Origin: Pseudomonadota bacterium
Lineage (GTDB): Bacteria > Desulfobacterota > Desulfobacteria > Desulfobacterales > Desulfobacteraceae
DNA: 64,000 bases
Direction of reading: 5' to 3'
NCBI GenBank assembly: GCA_018821535.1
Contig: JAHJLV010000053.1
Location: forward strand, 62,001 to 126,000
Part shown: one piece after another, positions 8,868-17,968 of the stretch
How positions within the stretch are numbered: the first letter of the stretch is position 1
Layout of the letters: every line of letters starts with the position of its first letter
Position numbers and translations under genes: made by a program
The notes under the pieces: model-generated
Databases searched by the model: none
Seen by the model: the letters and a program-made list of their open reading frames with translations, nothing else
What the model was told of the DNA's origin: nothing

Positions 8868-9983
8868 ATGGCACACATATCCGGTTCGCTCTTGCACGTA
8901 AAGGATGTGTTGATTGGGTTCTGTCTGGGCACTGCCAATATCATCCCTGGCGTTTCCGGCGGCACCTTTCTTCTGATTTTTAATATATATGAGCGGGTTT
9001 TTTCCATACTGGCCGGCATAAACAACGCCAATAGTATTTATGTGTGCAGGCTGCTTTTAAAAATTGCTTTTTGTTCAAACCGAGCAGAAGATTTGAACAA
9101 ATTTGTGAAATTTCTGCAGGACAATGATTTTATCTTTTTTCTAAAATTACTGATCGGAGCCGGAGTGGCGATTTTGTCCCTGTCAAGTCTGATGAAGTAT
9201 TTGATTGTTAATCATTTTCCTGCAACCTATGCGTTTTTTTTCGGGTTAATTCTGGTATCGATTATTATTCCCGTCCGGATGCTGACCACAAGAAAACTTT
9301 ATCTGGTGTTTTTTGTGATTCTGGGTGCAGCCCTTACTATTTATGTTACATGGGCGGTAAACCCGTATGAAAAAATAGCAAAAAAATCAGCATTGCATCA
9401 GGCTCAATATTCACAGAGTATGGATACGGGCAATAAAATAATTGTACATGCAGACCCGGGCAATCCGGGCGGAAACTATATGTTCGGTGATTATGTGTAT
9501 GCTGCCGTCTGCGGGGCAGTGGCCGTTTCTGCCATGGTGCTTCCCGGAATCAGCGGGTCTCTTGTTCTTATCTTGATGGGAGAATATTTTGAAGTTGTTT
9601 CAGCAATTTCAGGTCTGATGATATTAAAGCTGGAAAGTATTGCGTATCTGGGCGTTTTTTCCATTGGCCTGATTTTTGGCGGGCTGGTTTTCGCAAGAGG
9701 TCTCAGCGCGGTATTAAAAAATTTTTATAATGCTGTCATGGCATTTCTCACCGGCCTGATGGCAGGGTCTTTGTATGCCTTATGGCCGTTCAAGCAGAGT
9801 ATTGTGATGGCCCGGCAGTATGTCCGGGTGAATGGTCATATCAATGTGATCGAAAATGTCAGGGTATACACCAATATCAACGAGCTGCCGGCAATTGATT
9901 CACATCTGATTTTGCCCGGGGCTTTTTTTATTTTGGGATGCATTGTCATGTCCTTTTTCATTAAAAAGGAATTAAGCAGTTAG
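8868..9983 (+). CDS. DUF368 polyprenyl-phosphate transporter, PopT-type
   Basis: This is an integral inner-membrane protein of 371 residues with many hydrophobic helices. It has the two DUF368 signature repeats: GFCLGTANIIPGVSGGTFLL near the N-terminus and AVSAMVLPGISGSLVLILMG near residue 220. DUF368 proteins (PopT) have been shown to recycle undecaprenyl phosphate across the membrane for envelope polymer synthesis; assignment here rests on those repeats. A GAGGAGG ribosome site lies 13 bases before the ATG, a little far. It follows pcm by 52 bp on the same strand. Confidence 0.87.
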   Translation: MAHISGSLLHVKDVLIGFCLGTANIIPGVSGGTFLLIFNIYERVFSILAGINNANSIYVCRLLLKIAFCSNRAEDLNKFVKFLQDNDFIFFLKLLIGAGVAILSLSSLMKYLIVNHFPATYAFFFGLILVSIIIPVRMLTTRKLYLVFFVILGAALTIYVTWAVNPYEKIAKKSALHQAQYSQSMDTGNKIIVHADPGNPGGNYMFGDYVYAAVCGAVAVSAMVLPGISGSLVLILMGEYFEVVSAISGLMILKLESIAYLGVFSIGLIFGGLVFARGLSAVLKNFYNAVMAFLTGLMAGSLYALWPFKQSIVMARQYVRVNGHINVIENVRVYTNINELPAIDSHLILPGAFFILGCIVMSFFIKKELSS

Positions 9984-10003
9984 GCTTTTTGTTTTCCGGG
10001 AAT

Positions 10004-10924
10004 TTAAAGCTGTTCAGGCGGAAAAGTGATAACCTCATCAATGGTTTTCGCATTGCACAGAATCATTACCAGTCGGTCGACTCCCAAGGCAATGCCGGCC
10101 GCCTCCGGCATGGTTTTCAGATCCTCTAAAAATTTTTTTGGAACAGATACAGGGGGTTTGTTCATTGAGATCCGTATCTGATTTTCCTTTTCAAACCGCA
10201 GCGCCTGTTCTTCAGGGTCATTGAGTTCTGTAAAGCCGTTGGCAATTTCAATGCCTGAAATATACAGTTCAAATCTCTGGGCACAATCCGAATTTCCGGG
10301 AAGAAGTTTTGAAAGTGATGCCTGGCTTGCAGGATAATCGCAAAGAAAAACAGGGGTTGTTATATTTTCCAGGCAAGGTTCTATCTCAAAGCTGATAATT
10401 TCATCAAAACGGTTGGTTTCAAGTGCAGTGAAGACATCAGTGTCGGAATATTTCTGAAAAGCGTTTTTAACAGTTAATCTGGGCCAGGGAGATGAAAAAT
10501 GGATCGCCCGGCCCTGGTAATGGAGTGGTATTTCAAATGCTAATTTTTGAATGATAAAACGGATCAGCGCCTGGCACTGATCCATCAGGTCCAGGTAGGT
10601 ATGGTCTCTGGTATACCATTCCAGCAGGGTAAGTTCCGGCAAATGCCTGGGGCCTCTTTCATTTTTCCTGAAACATTTGCAGATCTGGAATATTTTATCA
10701 AAACCTTTTGATAACAGCCGTTTCATGCACAGCTCGGGAGATGCCTGGAGATAATTATTTCCAATGTTTACAGGCTCAATCTGGGCCTCGGGAATGATGG
10801 AAGGACATAGAACCGGGGTTTCAACCTCAAGATAGCCACTGTCCGTAAAAAAATCCCTTATGGCCTGAATAATAAGGGATCTTGTTTCAAGGCAAGCCAA
10901 ATGTTTTTCAACGTCCGGTGTCAC
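10004..10924 (-). CDS. epmA: EF-P lysine lyase EpmA (GenX/PoxA)
   Basis: The 306 residues match a class II lysyl-tRNA synthetase catalytic core without the anticodon-binding domain, the hallmark of EpmA, which attaches beta-lysine to elongation factor P. Visible motifs are FFTDSGYLEVETPVLCPS, ASPELCMKRLL, the motif-2 region FRKNERGPRHLPELTLLEWY, and motif 3 GIALGVDRLVMIL. The ATG overlaps the stop of the upstream deacetylase gene (ATGA). EpmB, which makes beta-lysine, is not in the window. Confidence 0.92.
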   Translation of the reverse strand: MTPDVEKHLACLETRSLIIQAIRDFFTDSGYLEVETPVLCPSIIPEAQIEPVNIGNNYLQASPELCMKRLLSKGFDKIFQICKCFRKNERGPRHLPELTLLEWYTRDHTYLDLMDQCQALIRFIIQKLAFEIPLHYQGRAIHFSSPWPRLTVKNAFQKYSDTDVFTALETNRFDEIISFEIEPCLENITTPVFLCDYPASQASLSKLLPGNSDCAQRFELYISGIEIANGFTELNDPEEQALRFEKENQIRISMNKPPVSVPKKFLEDLKTMPEAAGIALGVDRLVMILCNAKTIDEVITFPPEQL

Positions 10925-12231
10925 TTTATTTCGTAGGTATCTTTAGTTCTGTCCTGCAAGAAAACTTTATCGAATTTCTTTTTTTCTGCTTTGTCAAAGA
11001 AGTCATATCCGGCTTCAATACAGGATTTGCATGCATTGATCGGGATATGAACACACAGAACATGTTTGCCGGGTTTTGCCTTTGAGTCTATGCTGATGCA
11101 GCCGCCGCAGTCCCTGCAGATGCGGACGGTTTCTTTTTGCTGCTCGAAAATATTGTCTGTATCATAGAAAATTTCCCTGTGTCTGACCTGCATCTGCCCA
11201 GGTTCTCCGGCCTTTAACCTCAGGTCGTTTTTCTGTCGCCAATAGGCATTGATAATATCGATGGTTTTTTTGATTTTATCCGTGATGCTGACAGATTGTT
11301 TTAATTTTTCCGGATCGTAATCCGGTTCTATAACTCCTGAATAATCAATTCCGGCCATTGCAAGAATGATTCCCAGATTCACATAGGGAAGGGCACCTTC
11401 AATGGAATATCCGCCCTCAAGGACAGCGATATCCGGTTTGAGCAGGGTGGTCAGCTGGGCATACCCCTGTGCTGAAAAATTCATATTGGTTAAAGGATCC
11501 GTGTAATGATTGTCCTGTCCTGCCGAGTTTACAACCAGATCCGGTTTGAATTCATTTAAAATAGGCAGGACACAGTTTTTAATCACATACAGATATCCTT
11601 CCGTGGATGTTCCCGGAGGAAGTGGAATATTGAGGTTGGATCCCTTTGCATTGGGCCCTCCCAGCTCGCCTGTAAACCCGGTTCCCGGATACATGGTTCT
11701 TCCATCCTGATGAAGGGAGATAAACAGAACATCCGGGTCATGCCAGTAAATATCATTGGTGCCGTCTCCATGATGGCAGTCGGTGTCTATGATGGCGATT
11801 CTTTTTACACCATAGTGTGAGCGGATATATTCAACCATGATGGCTTCAATATTGATGTGACAGAATCCCCGGCCGCCATGGGAAACTCTCATGGAATGAT
11901 GGCCCGGAGGTCTGACAAGGGCAAATCCGCTTTTCACTTCCTTTGTCAGCACAGCATCTGCAATAGCCTTGGCGCCACCGGCACTGATAAGATGTGACTG
12001 GGTGGTGATTGTTTTTTCATCCGGCACACAAAAATGCGCCCGCCGGATATCATGCGTGCTAACAATATCAGGCTTATACTCAATAATTCCGCTGATATCA
12101 AAAACACCTTCTTCAATGACCTGATCCTGAGTATATAAAAGCCGTTCTTCTCTTTCCGGATGGGTGGGATCTATGGCCCAGTCAAATGCAGGAAAAAATA
12201 CAAGCCCTGTTTTATTTAATGCCTTTAACAT
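10921..12231 (-). CDS. Histone-deacetylase-family protein with Cys-rich tail
   Basis: The 436 residues contain an arginase-fold HDAC/AcuC domain (about 1-300). It has RPPGHH (107-112), IIDTDCHHGDGT (147-158) and NSAGQD (235-240), so the zinc ligands D151, H153 and D240 and the active-site His pair are present. The family hydrolyses acetyl-lysine or small acylamides such as acetylpolyamines; the substrate is unknown. Residues about 345-436 add a separate segment with C372, C375, C378, C393, C401 and C404, a likely metal site. It overlaps epmA by 4 bp and lies 15 bp after the hydantoinase-like gene. Confidence 0.88.
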   Translation of the reverse strand: MLKALNKTGLVFFPAFDWAIDPTHPEREERLLYTQDQVIEEGVFDISGIIEYKPDIVSTHDIRRAHFCVPDEKTITTQSHLISAGGAKAIADAVLTKEVKSGFALVRPPGHHSMRVSHGGRGFCHINIEAIMVEYIRSHYGVKRIAIIDTDCHHGDGTNDIYWHDPDVLFISLHQDGRTMYPGTGFTGELGGPNAKGSNLNIPLPPGTSTEGYLYVIKNCVLPILNEFKPDLVVNSAGQDNHYTDPLTNMNFSAQGYAQLTTLLKPDIAVLEGGYSIEGALPYVNLGIILAMAGIDYSGVIEPDYDPEKLKQSVSITDKIKKTIDIINAYWRQKNDLRLKAGEPGQMQVRHREIFYDTDNIFEQQKETVRICRDCGGCISIDSKAKPGKHVLCVHIPINACKSCIEAGYDFFDKAEKKKFDKVFLQDRTKDTYEIK

Positions 12232-12246
12232 GACTACCTCTTTGAA

Positions 12247-13920
12247 TTATTGCAACACTTTTTCAAATCCTTTGATCAGGCCGGGTATTAGCTGGACCTT
12301 TGTTCTGAGGATCTTTCCTCTTGGCGAGAAATTCCGCACAATATTAAATTTTTGAAGTTCAACCACTTCCATTTCATCCAGATTGTCGGCATCGGCACCT
12401 GAACTGATTGCTTTTTCTTTTAACAGCGTATATGCGGTACTGATCAAGTCCTCCTCGGAGAATGATTTGGAGATGGGTTCTGCAAAATCCTCTTCATGGG
12501 CTGTGACAATGCCGTGCTCGGTATCAGCACTTAATGAAACTTCACAGGTGGTTCTGGCAAGAGCTGCACCGATGGCATTTGCAACAGATGCCTCCGGAAC
12601 GGCTTCCGCCTTAATGTGATAGAGTTTTTCTATTTTTTTGGCAAAATATTTGGCCGGTCCTCCCAGAAGCAGGATTTTTCGGGGACTGAATTTATATCCT
12701 TCAAGAAATTCATGTACGGTATATACGGGTTGAGAATTGAGTTTATCAATCATCTCAAAGGTTTTTTTCAAAATAATGGAACAACAGGTTTTGAATATTT
12801 TATCAGCCGCCTCCAGATCTGTCAGTCCAAGTTCCCGGGCAATGCTGCCGATTCCCTGACGGGCTTTTTCCTTATCCCCTTCATGCATCAGACCAAGGAT
12901 GATCAGTGCATCGGTGGGAGTGGGTACAGGTCCCCCAAATGCCATGGCCGGTCCTTTTCTCTCAGGGCCTATCACCAGTTTGTTGTCTTCAACCCGTATC
13001 ATGCTGTCGCCGCCAATCCCTTTTGATTCAGTTCTCAGCGAGCGGATCAGGCTCTTGTGTTCTCCCCTTTGAATACCAAAAGGTTCAAGCAGTGGCGTTT
13101 TGTTTACCAGAAAAGCAATGTCAGTGGTGGTGCCGCCGATGTCCAGCACAATGGCATCCTGATTTTTGGGGGCATAGGGAATCGCACCCATGATGCTGGC
13201 TGCAGGGCCGGACAGTACAGTCTGTCCCGGAAATGCCATGGAAGATTCAAGGGACATGGTCCCGCCGTCGGCTTTTAATATTTGAATCGGTATGGTCAAG
13301 CCCATTTCTTCAAGGGAGTTTTTAACAGCTTCAAAAAATGATTTATGCAGAGAAAAAACCGCTGTATTCAGATGCGTGGTGGCAATTCTTCTGGGGAAAT
13401 TAAGATTGCCTGAAACGTGATGCCCTAAAAATATTTTTTTGAAATATTTATTCAGAATCCGTTTGATCAGGATTTCATGGCTTGGATTTCTCACGCAGAA
13501 TTTACTGACAACGCCCACATATTCGATTCCGGCTTTTTTAAGCTTTTTGGCAATATCTTCGATTTCTATGATGTTTACAGGCGCTTTTTCTCTGCCTCTG
13601 TGATTGATGGAGCCGCTGACACAATAATAGTATTTGCTGTCAACAAAAGAGGATGGATCAATTCCCGGACCTGCAGAGACAATCATTCCAACCGGTTTCA
13701 TGTTCTGCTCTACAATGGCGTTGGTGGTCAGGGTGGTGGAGATAACGATGCGCCGGACGGTTTTCGGGTCGATATTTTCAAGCAGAAGCGTAAAAGATGA
13801 AAGAATGGTATGAAAAAGATCTGAGGAGTCTGTGGGTACCTTGATTTTTTTTTCAATCTTATTACTGCTTAAAAGAACAGCATCCGTATGCGTTCCGCCA
13901 ACATCTAATCCAATAATCAT
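12247..13920 (-). CDS. Hydantoinase/oxoprolinase family protein (HyuA-like)
   Basis: The 557 residues have the ASKHA-type HyuA fold: GLDVGGTHTDAVLL at the N-terminus (phosphate 1 loop), VLSGPAASIMGA near residue 233, and VLDIGGTTTDIAFL near 258. Family members are ATP-dependent hydrolases of 5-oxoproline, hydantoins or N-methylhydantoin, or carboxylase subunits. No HyuB partner is adjacent, so the substrate is open. It heads a three-gene operon with the HDAC-like gene and epmA. Confidence 0.85.
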   Translation of the reverse strand: MIIGLDVGGTHTDAVLLSSNKIEKKIKVPTDSSDLFHTILSSFTLLLENIDPKTVRRIVISTTLTTNAIVEQNMKPVGMIVSAGPGIDPSSFVDSKYYYCVSGSINHRGREKAPVNIIEIEDIAKKLKKAGIEYVGVVSKFCVRNPSHEILIKRILNKYFKKIFLGHHVSGNLNFPRRIATTHLNTAVFSLHKSFFEAVKNSLEEMGLTIPIQILKADGGTMSLESSMAFPGQTVLSGPAASIMGAIPYAPKNQDAIVLDIGGTTTDIAFLVNKTPLLEPFGIQRGEHKSLIRSLRTESKGIGGDSMIRVEDNKLVIGPERKGPAMAFGGPVPTPTDALIILGLMHEGDKEKARQGIGSIARELGLTDLEAADKIFKTCCSIILKKTFEMIDKLNSQPVYTVHEFLEGYKFSPRKILLLGGPAKYFAKKIEKLYHIKAEAVPEASVANAIGAALARTTCEVSLSADTEHGIVTAHEEDFAEPISKSFSEEDLISTAYTLLKEKAISSGADADNLDEMEVVELQKFNIVRNFSPRGKILRTKVQLIPGLIKGFEKVLQ

Positions 13921-13946
13921 GGCGTTTCCCTGCTTCTAAATTATGT

Positions 13947-13974
13947 ATTTTAGTACTTAAAAATAGATTGTTCA
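13947..13974 (-). promoter_or_regulatory. Candidate promoter of the hydantoinase-HDAC-epmA operon
   Basis: On the minus strand TGAACA (13969-13974) and TAAAAT (13947-13952) are 16 bp apart, about 25 bp before the ATG at 13920. The match is moderate. Confidence 0.4.
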
Positions 13975-14145
13975 CCCATAGCGGACCTTGTCAGAAAAAC
14001 CAGGGCTTGTCAATTATATTTTAATTCAGGATCTGCCGGTCAGTGACAGACAAATGGTTTTAAGCTTGAATAATTCAGAAGTTTGATTTACTTAAATACC
14101 CATTGCATGTTTAAATCAAAAAAACAGATATATCAGGAGCAATTC

Positions 14146-14862
14146 ATGAAAATAATTGAATGGGAAAAAAAAGAAACAGTGGCTGTAATGACCATGTGTA
14201 ATACGGCAAATAGAATGCATCTGGAATTTGTAAATCAGATGCATCAGTGCCTTGAGCAGATTCTGGCAGATGAAGATGTGTTTTCACTGATTATTACCTC
14301 GAAGGATGATAAAAATTTTTCCCAGGGGATTGATCTTGAATGGATCATGAAAAAACACCAGGAAAAGGATTTTGACAGCATAAAATCGTTTCTTTTCGGT
14401 ATGAATGATATTTTTAAAAAATTACTGCTGATGCCTATACCGGTGATTGCCGCTATCAATGGGCATGCATTCGGGGACGGGGCCATGCTTGCCTGCAGCT
14501 GTGATTTCAGGTTCATGAAACAGGATAAAGGCTTTTTTTGTTTTCCTGAGGTGGATATCAATATTCCCTTTTTGCCCGGGATGATTAAATTTGTCCGAAA
14601 GGCAATCCCGGAATACCAGTTTAACCAGATGATTCTTTCAGGAAAAAGATGTGGAGCAAAAGAACTTTATGATGCACATGTGCTGGTAAAAGCCTGTGTG
14701 GATAATACAGAACTTCAGGCAGACGCCCTGGCCTTTGCAAAGACATTTAAAAAACCCAGAGGTATTTTCGGGGAACTGAAAAAGCGGATGCATAAAAATA
14801 TTGTCCAGGTGATGGATACAGAAGACATTAAAGAAATAGAAATATCCACGCTGCTTTCCTGA
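14146..14862 (+). CDS. Enoyl-CoA hydratase/isomerase family protein
   Basis: This crotonase-fold protein has 238 residues. The start at 14146 is set by AGGAG six bases upstream; 21 in-frame codons before it are probably not translated. Landmarks are the oxyanion-hole segment NFSQGIDLEW and AAINGHAFGDGAMLACSCDFRFM, then FPEVDINIPFLPG. The Glu that follows the second glycine pair in true hydratases (GGCEL) is replaced by GDGAM, whereas the Glu of PEVD is kept. That pattern resembles delta3-delta2-enoyl-CoA isomerases more than hydratases (inference from remembered family motifs). It stands alone. Confidence 0.8.
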   Translation: MKIIEWEKKETVAVMTMCNTANRMHLEFVNQMHQCLEQILADEDVFSLIITSKDDKNFSQGIDLEWIMKKHQEKDFDSIKSFLFGMNDIFKKLLLMPIPVIAAINGHAFGDGAMLACSCDFRFMKQDKGFFCFPEVDINIPFLPGMIKFVRKAIPEYQFNQMILSGKRCGAKELYDAHVLVKACVDNTELQADALAFAKTFKKPRGIFGELKKRMHKNIVQVMDTEDIKEIEISTLLS

Positions 14863-14893
14863 AAGAAAAGTGAAGGGCTGTCTGGACCATTGT

Positions 14894-15385
14894 TTATTTT
14901 TCAGAGGGTAAAACTTCCTGGCCCCGCGAGGTGAAAGAGATCCCCTGTTGTGATTGGGTGCCGATCATGATGGATTCAATAACAGGTGCATTAACAAATT
15001 CATCAGATTGCCATTTAATCATAAAATTGGCGCCTGATCCACCGGTTTTATCTTTTTCGGGTATGACATAGCGTAAAGACTCTAATGGTTTTAATGTGAC
15101 TGGCTTATCGATATGTTTTTTTAATAGGGCACCCTGTGTTTCATAATAATCGATCAAGGTAAGCCTTATCGGGTGATTCGGATCAATGTTTCTGATGCTC
15201 AGAGTGACTGTCAACAGGAATGGCTTTTCTCTGTTCCCGATGTAAATATGCGAATAGGCAGGTACATAAACAAGCTGGCCTTTTGATAATCCGTTTTTTT
15301 TGTCAGCCGCATGTAAAAAAAGAGGTGAAAAAAAACAAAGACATAATAAAATGAGGGTCCATTTGGATAAACATTTTTTTGTCAT
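14894..15385 (-). CDS. DUF3124 exported protein
   Basis: The 163 residues start with a signal peptide (residues 1-26, ending LHAA). The mature part is the DUF3124 domain: VYVPAYSHIYIGNREKPFLL, TVTLSIRNIDP, YYET, GGSGANFMIKW, ESIMIGT and the terminal GISFTSRG. It is probably periplasmic. The family has no assigned function that I know of. It lies downstream of the Ton operon on the same strand but is separated by 315 bp holding two stem-loops, so it is likely a separate unit. Confidence 0.85.
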   Translation of the reverse strand: MTKKCLSKWTLILLCLCFFSPLFLHAADKKNGLSKGQLVYVPAYSHIYIGNREKPFLLTVTLSIRNIDPNHPIRLTLIDYYETQGALLKKHIDKPVTLKPLESLRYVIPEKDKTGGSGANFMIKWQSDEFVNAPVIESIMIGTQSQQGISFTSRGQEVLPSEK

Positions 15386-15700
15386 TGTAAATCCTTAAAT
15401 AAAGTTCAGGTGTTAAAATCTTCTGTGTGTGAGCGCCGTCATCGTATCTGACTATGCCATAAACATTGTCTGACAGCAAGGGTATTCTGGCAGGTTTTAT
15501 CAGCAGAAGTCATGTCTGGTTATCTGAAAAACCAGACATGCGCATGTGTCTGGGTGAGTTTACAAATGAAACAAAAATTTTAACCTGAAATATCAGGGCC
15601 TGCTCCTGGATTTGATAGCCAGGGCAGACCCTGATTTTGTCAACCCGGTCAGTGTTATAATCCCAAAACATATGAGATCCCGGAAGTGCCGCAATTCCGT
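15386..15700. other. Gene-free spacer with two stem-loops
   Basis: I see no coding region in these 315 bases. CATGTCTGGTT (15511-15521) pairs perfectly with AACCAGACATG (15530-15540). A second, interrupted stem of 16 pairs spans 15592-15635 and lies just beyond the end of the Ton operon. Neither has a long T-run on the minus strand. Confidence 0.6.
15592..15635 (-). terminator. Stem-loop at the end of the Ton operon
   Basis: ATCAGGG/CCCTGAT, CTGC/GCAG and CCTGG/CCAGG stack into an interrupted hairpin 65 bp after the DUF4198 stop. The trailing minus-strand sequence is ATATTTCAGG, so it is a weak terminator at best, or an mRNA-stabilising end. Confidence 0.4.
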
Positions 15701-16477
15701 TTATTTTACTTCAAAGACCAGAACAGCGCGGGTAACATGGACATCATAGTCCTGGTCTGCCTGGTTTTCCTGGTTTTCAACATGGACCATCCAGGTGCCC
15801 GGCTGGGTGATTTTGACCTTTGCGATGCCTTCGGCGTTGCATTTTGTTATGTAGGCAAAGGTGTTGGGAGTCGTGCTGAAACCGTCATAGGTGGCACGGA
15901 CCTCTGTTGACAAAGGATTGCCATTATAAAGAATTTGAAATTCCATTTCCATGTTTATCCGGGTAAGATCTGGATTCGTCATGGGGACAATTTCCAGTTT
16001 GTCATTGATTATTTTATCGTATCCGTAGTTTGCTTTTCCCACCTTGATAAGGGCTTTGCAGAACTTTTCATAATTTTTGCTGGGGCCGGCAGCATTTTTA
16101 AATTCCTTTTTGCTGCCCAGCTTGCTTCCCTGGGTGGTCTGGGTATAGATCATCCCCTTTCGATGGCCGGATATGATTGCATATCCCTCTTCTTTGCACA
16201 GAACTGTACCGTCAAGGGTCATCAGTTTGGGGTTGGGTTTCAGTGTTATGGGAGTAACCGTATCATTATTGATCATGGTGACATCCACATTTTCGAACAA
16301 TTCCATATCTTGGCTTACCATGAACACATGAGTGGATATTACGCTGAACGGCACCGTTTTACCCTGTTCAGCACTCAGCGAAACGGGTTTTATGATAGTC
16401 TCATGGGCATAAACTGACGGCAGGCAAACAAGACAGCTCATTAATGCGAACAAATAGATTTTACAGGTCTTAATCAT
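15701..16477 (-). CDS. DUF4198-type periplasmic protein
   Basis: The 258 residues start with a signal peptide (cleavage near VYAHE). The mature N-terminus HETIIKPVSLSAEQGKTVPFSV and the later LSTEVRATYDGFSTTPNTFAYI... KITQPGTWMVHVEN match DUF4198-like beta-sandwich proteins. Such proteins often accompany TonB receptors for metal ions such as nickel or cobalt. The mature protein starts with His, which could serve as a metal ligand (inference). It is the last gene of the Ton operon, 88 bp after the TPR gene, and is probably a periplasmic substrate-binding or handling partner. Confidence 0.7.
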   Translation of the reverse strand: MIKTCKIYLFALMSCLVCLPSVYAHETIIKPVSLSAEQGKTVPFSVISTHVFMVSQDMELFENVDVTMINNDTVTPITLKPNPKLMTLDGTVLCKEEGYAIISGHRKGMIYTQTTQGSKLGSKKEFKNAAGPSKNYEKFCKALIKVGKANYGYDKIINDKLEIVPMTNPDLTRINMEMEFQILYNGNPLSTEVRATYDGFSTTPNTFAYITKCNAEGIAKVKITQPGTWMVHVENQENQADQDYDVHVTRAVLVFEVK

Positions 16478-16565
16478 TGTGTACTCCTTCCTTTAGGTGA
16501 TTTATAAAATATTGATAATATGATAACAAAAGCTGATTACAGCTATTTTCCTCTGGTTTAGAATT

Positions 16566-17966
16566 TCATGGGTTCCCTGAAAACGACTGAAGCCGGGCCA
16601 GGGCCTTTTGCGCGGTTGTTTTCTGCTCCTTGTAATCTGTTGCTGCTGTGAATGCTTTTATGGCCTGCTGTATCATCCCCTCATTCCAGGCAGCATATCC
16701 CATCATCAAAAAGGCAAAGCCTTTATGTTTTTTAAATTCTGTCAATTGTTCATAGGTATGAAAGGCGGAAATATAGTTTTTCTTCTGAAACAGAAGATCC
16801 GCCTTGATGCAGAGAAGATCGGGATCGATTTTCATTGCAAGCCCCTTGTCAATCCATTGGAGGGCGGTATTTTTTTCGCAGCCGTTCAGATACGCCCGTG
16901 CTATCTTGCTGATCTTTTCAATAGCCTGATTTTGGGTCTGGTCACTTGTCTGGTTTTGTATATGGGGGCTGGTATCCGCATGATTCCCGCTTTCTGTCAG
17001 GTGCCTGGTGCTGTCAAGCCATTTTTCATAATATTGTGCTGCCTTTAAAGGAATTCCGCAGGCCATATACAAATCTGCCGCAAGCGTTATTTCCTGTTGG
17101 GACAGGGGCGCAATAAAACTGTAGATGATAAGGGATGCAAGGCCATCCTCCAGCCTGTCCCTGCCAAGATGGATATGGGTTAACGCCTTCCACCATTTGG
17201 GTTCACAGGGATCTGAACTGGTTAGAAATCCTGCATAGTCCAGGGCTTTTTTATCCTTCCCCAGGGTCACATACTGGTAAAGAAGGATCTCCTGCCATTT
17301 TTTTTTCGATTCGTTCTGGAATTTTTCGGCCAGCTCTTCAATTAGGGGAAGTGCCTGTTCATGTTTTTCCAGGGAAAAATAAATATTGACCAGGGTTTGT
17401 TTCCATTCAAGAGAGATTTCTTCCGGATGATCTGCAATCAGCCTGCTAAATACAAGAAGAGCCTGTTCATGATCATTGGCAAGCGTATGGCAGACAGATG
17501 CATAATACAGAGAGTCCGGTTTTTTATCCTCACCTGTTTCATAGCCCCGGATAAATGCCTGGGCCGCTTTTTTCATCTGCCCCAGTTCATATCTGCACTT
17601 GGCAAGGTTAAGCCAGGCAGCGGAAAGGTCCGGTTTTTTCCCAACTGCCCTCCCATAGGCCAGGGCTGCTTTTTCCACAAGGGAAGAATCATTGTTTTTT
17701 TGATCCAGCATCAGAAAGCAGTTGCCCAGAAGAAAATCAATATAATAATGATCATACCCTTTTTGCACAGCTGTTTTTTTGTCGGTCGTCTGCTGTTTTC
17801 GGGCAAAGTCCTCCAGCAGAATAACCGCTTGATCAATTTTTTCCTGCTGTATCAACAGGTTGGCTTTATTCACACAGATGCCGGCAGTAAAGGGAATATC
17901 CTGGGCTGCCATGATCTGCCAGGGCAGCAATAACAACAGTAAAATGATGACCCAAAATTTTTGCAT
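16566..17966 (-). CDS. Exported TPR protein of the Ton operon
   Basis: The 466 residues have a signal peptide (residues 1-20) followed by tetratricopeptide repeats through most of the chain (for example AALAYGRAVGKKPDLSAAWLNLAKCRYELG at about 105-135 and FLMMGYAAWNEGMIQQAIKAFTAA near the end). It starts 2 bp after the tonB stop. TPR proteins are recurrent partners of the DUF3450-ExbB-ExbB-ExbD-TonB gene set in proteobacteria. It probably scaffolds periplasmic contacts of the energised complex (inference). Confidence 0.82.
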   Translation of the reverse strand: MQKFWVIILLLLLLPWQIMAAQDIPFTAGICVNKANLLIQQEKIDQAVILLEDFARKQQTTDKKTAVQKGYDHYYIDFLLGNCFLMLDQKNNDSSLVEKAALAYGRAVGKKPDLSAAWLNLAKCRYELGQMKKAAQAFIRGYETGEDKKPDSLYYASVCHTLANDHEQALLVFSRLIADHPEEISLEWKQTLVNIYFSLEKHEQALPLIEELAEKFQNESKKKWQEILLYQYVTLGKDKKALDYAGFLTSSDPCEPKWWKALTHIHLGRDRLEDGLASLIIYSFIAPLSQQEITLAADLYMACGIPLKAAQYYEKWLDSTRHLTESGNHADTSPHIQNQTSDQTQNQAIEKISKIARAYLNGCEKNTALQWIDKGLAMKIDPDLLCIKADLLFQKKNYISAFHTYEQLTEFKKHKGFAFLMMGYAAWNEGMIQQAIKAFTAATDYKEQKTTAQKALARLQSFSGNP

Positions 17967-17968
17967 GG

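Noticed and set aside
14083..14145. Upstream extension of the enoyl-CoA isomerase-like gene
   Set aside because: AGGAG directly before 14146 and the crotonase N-terminus point to the internal ATG.
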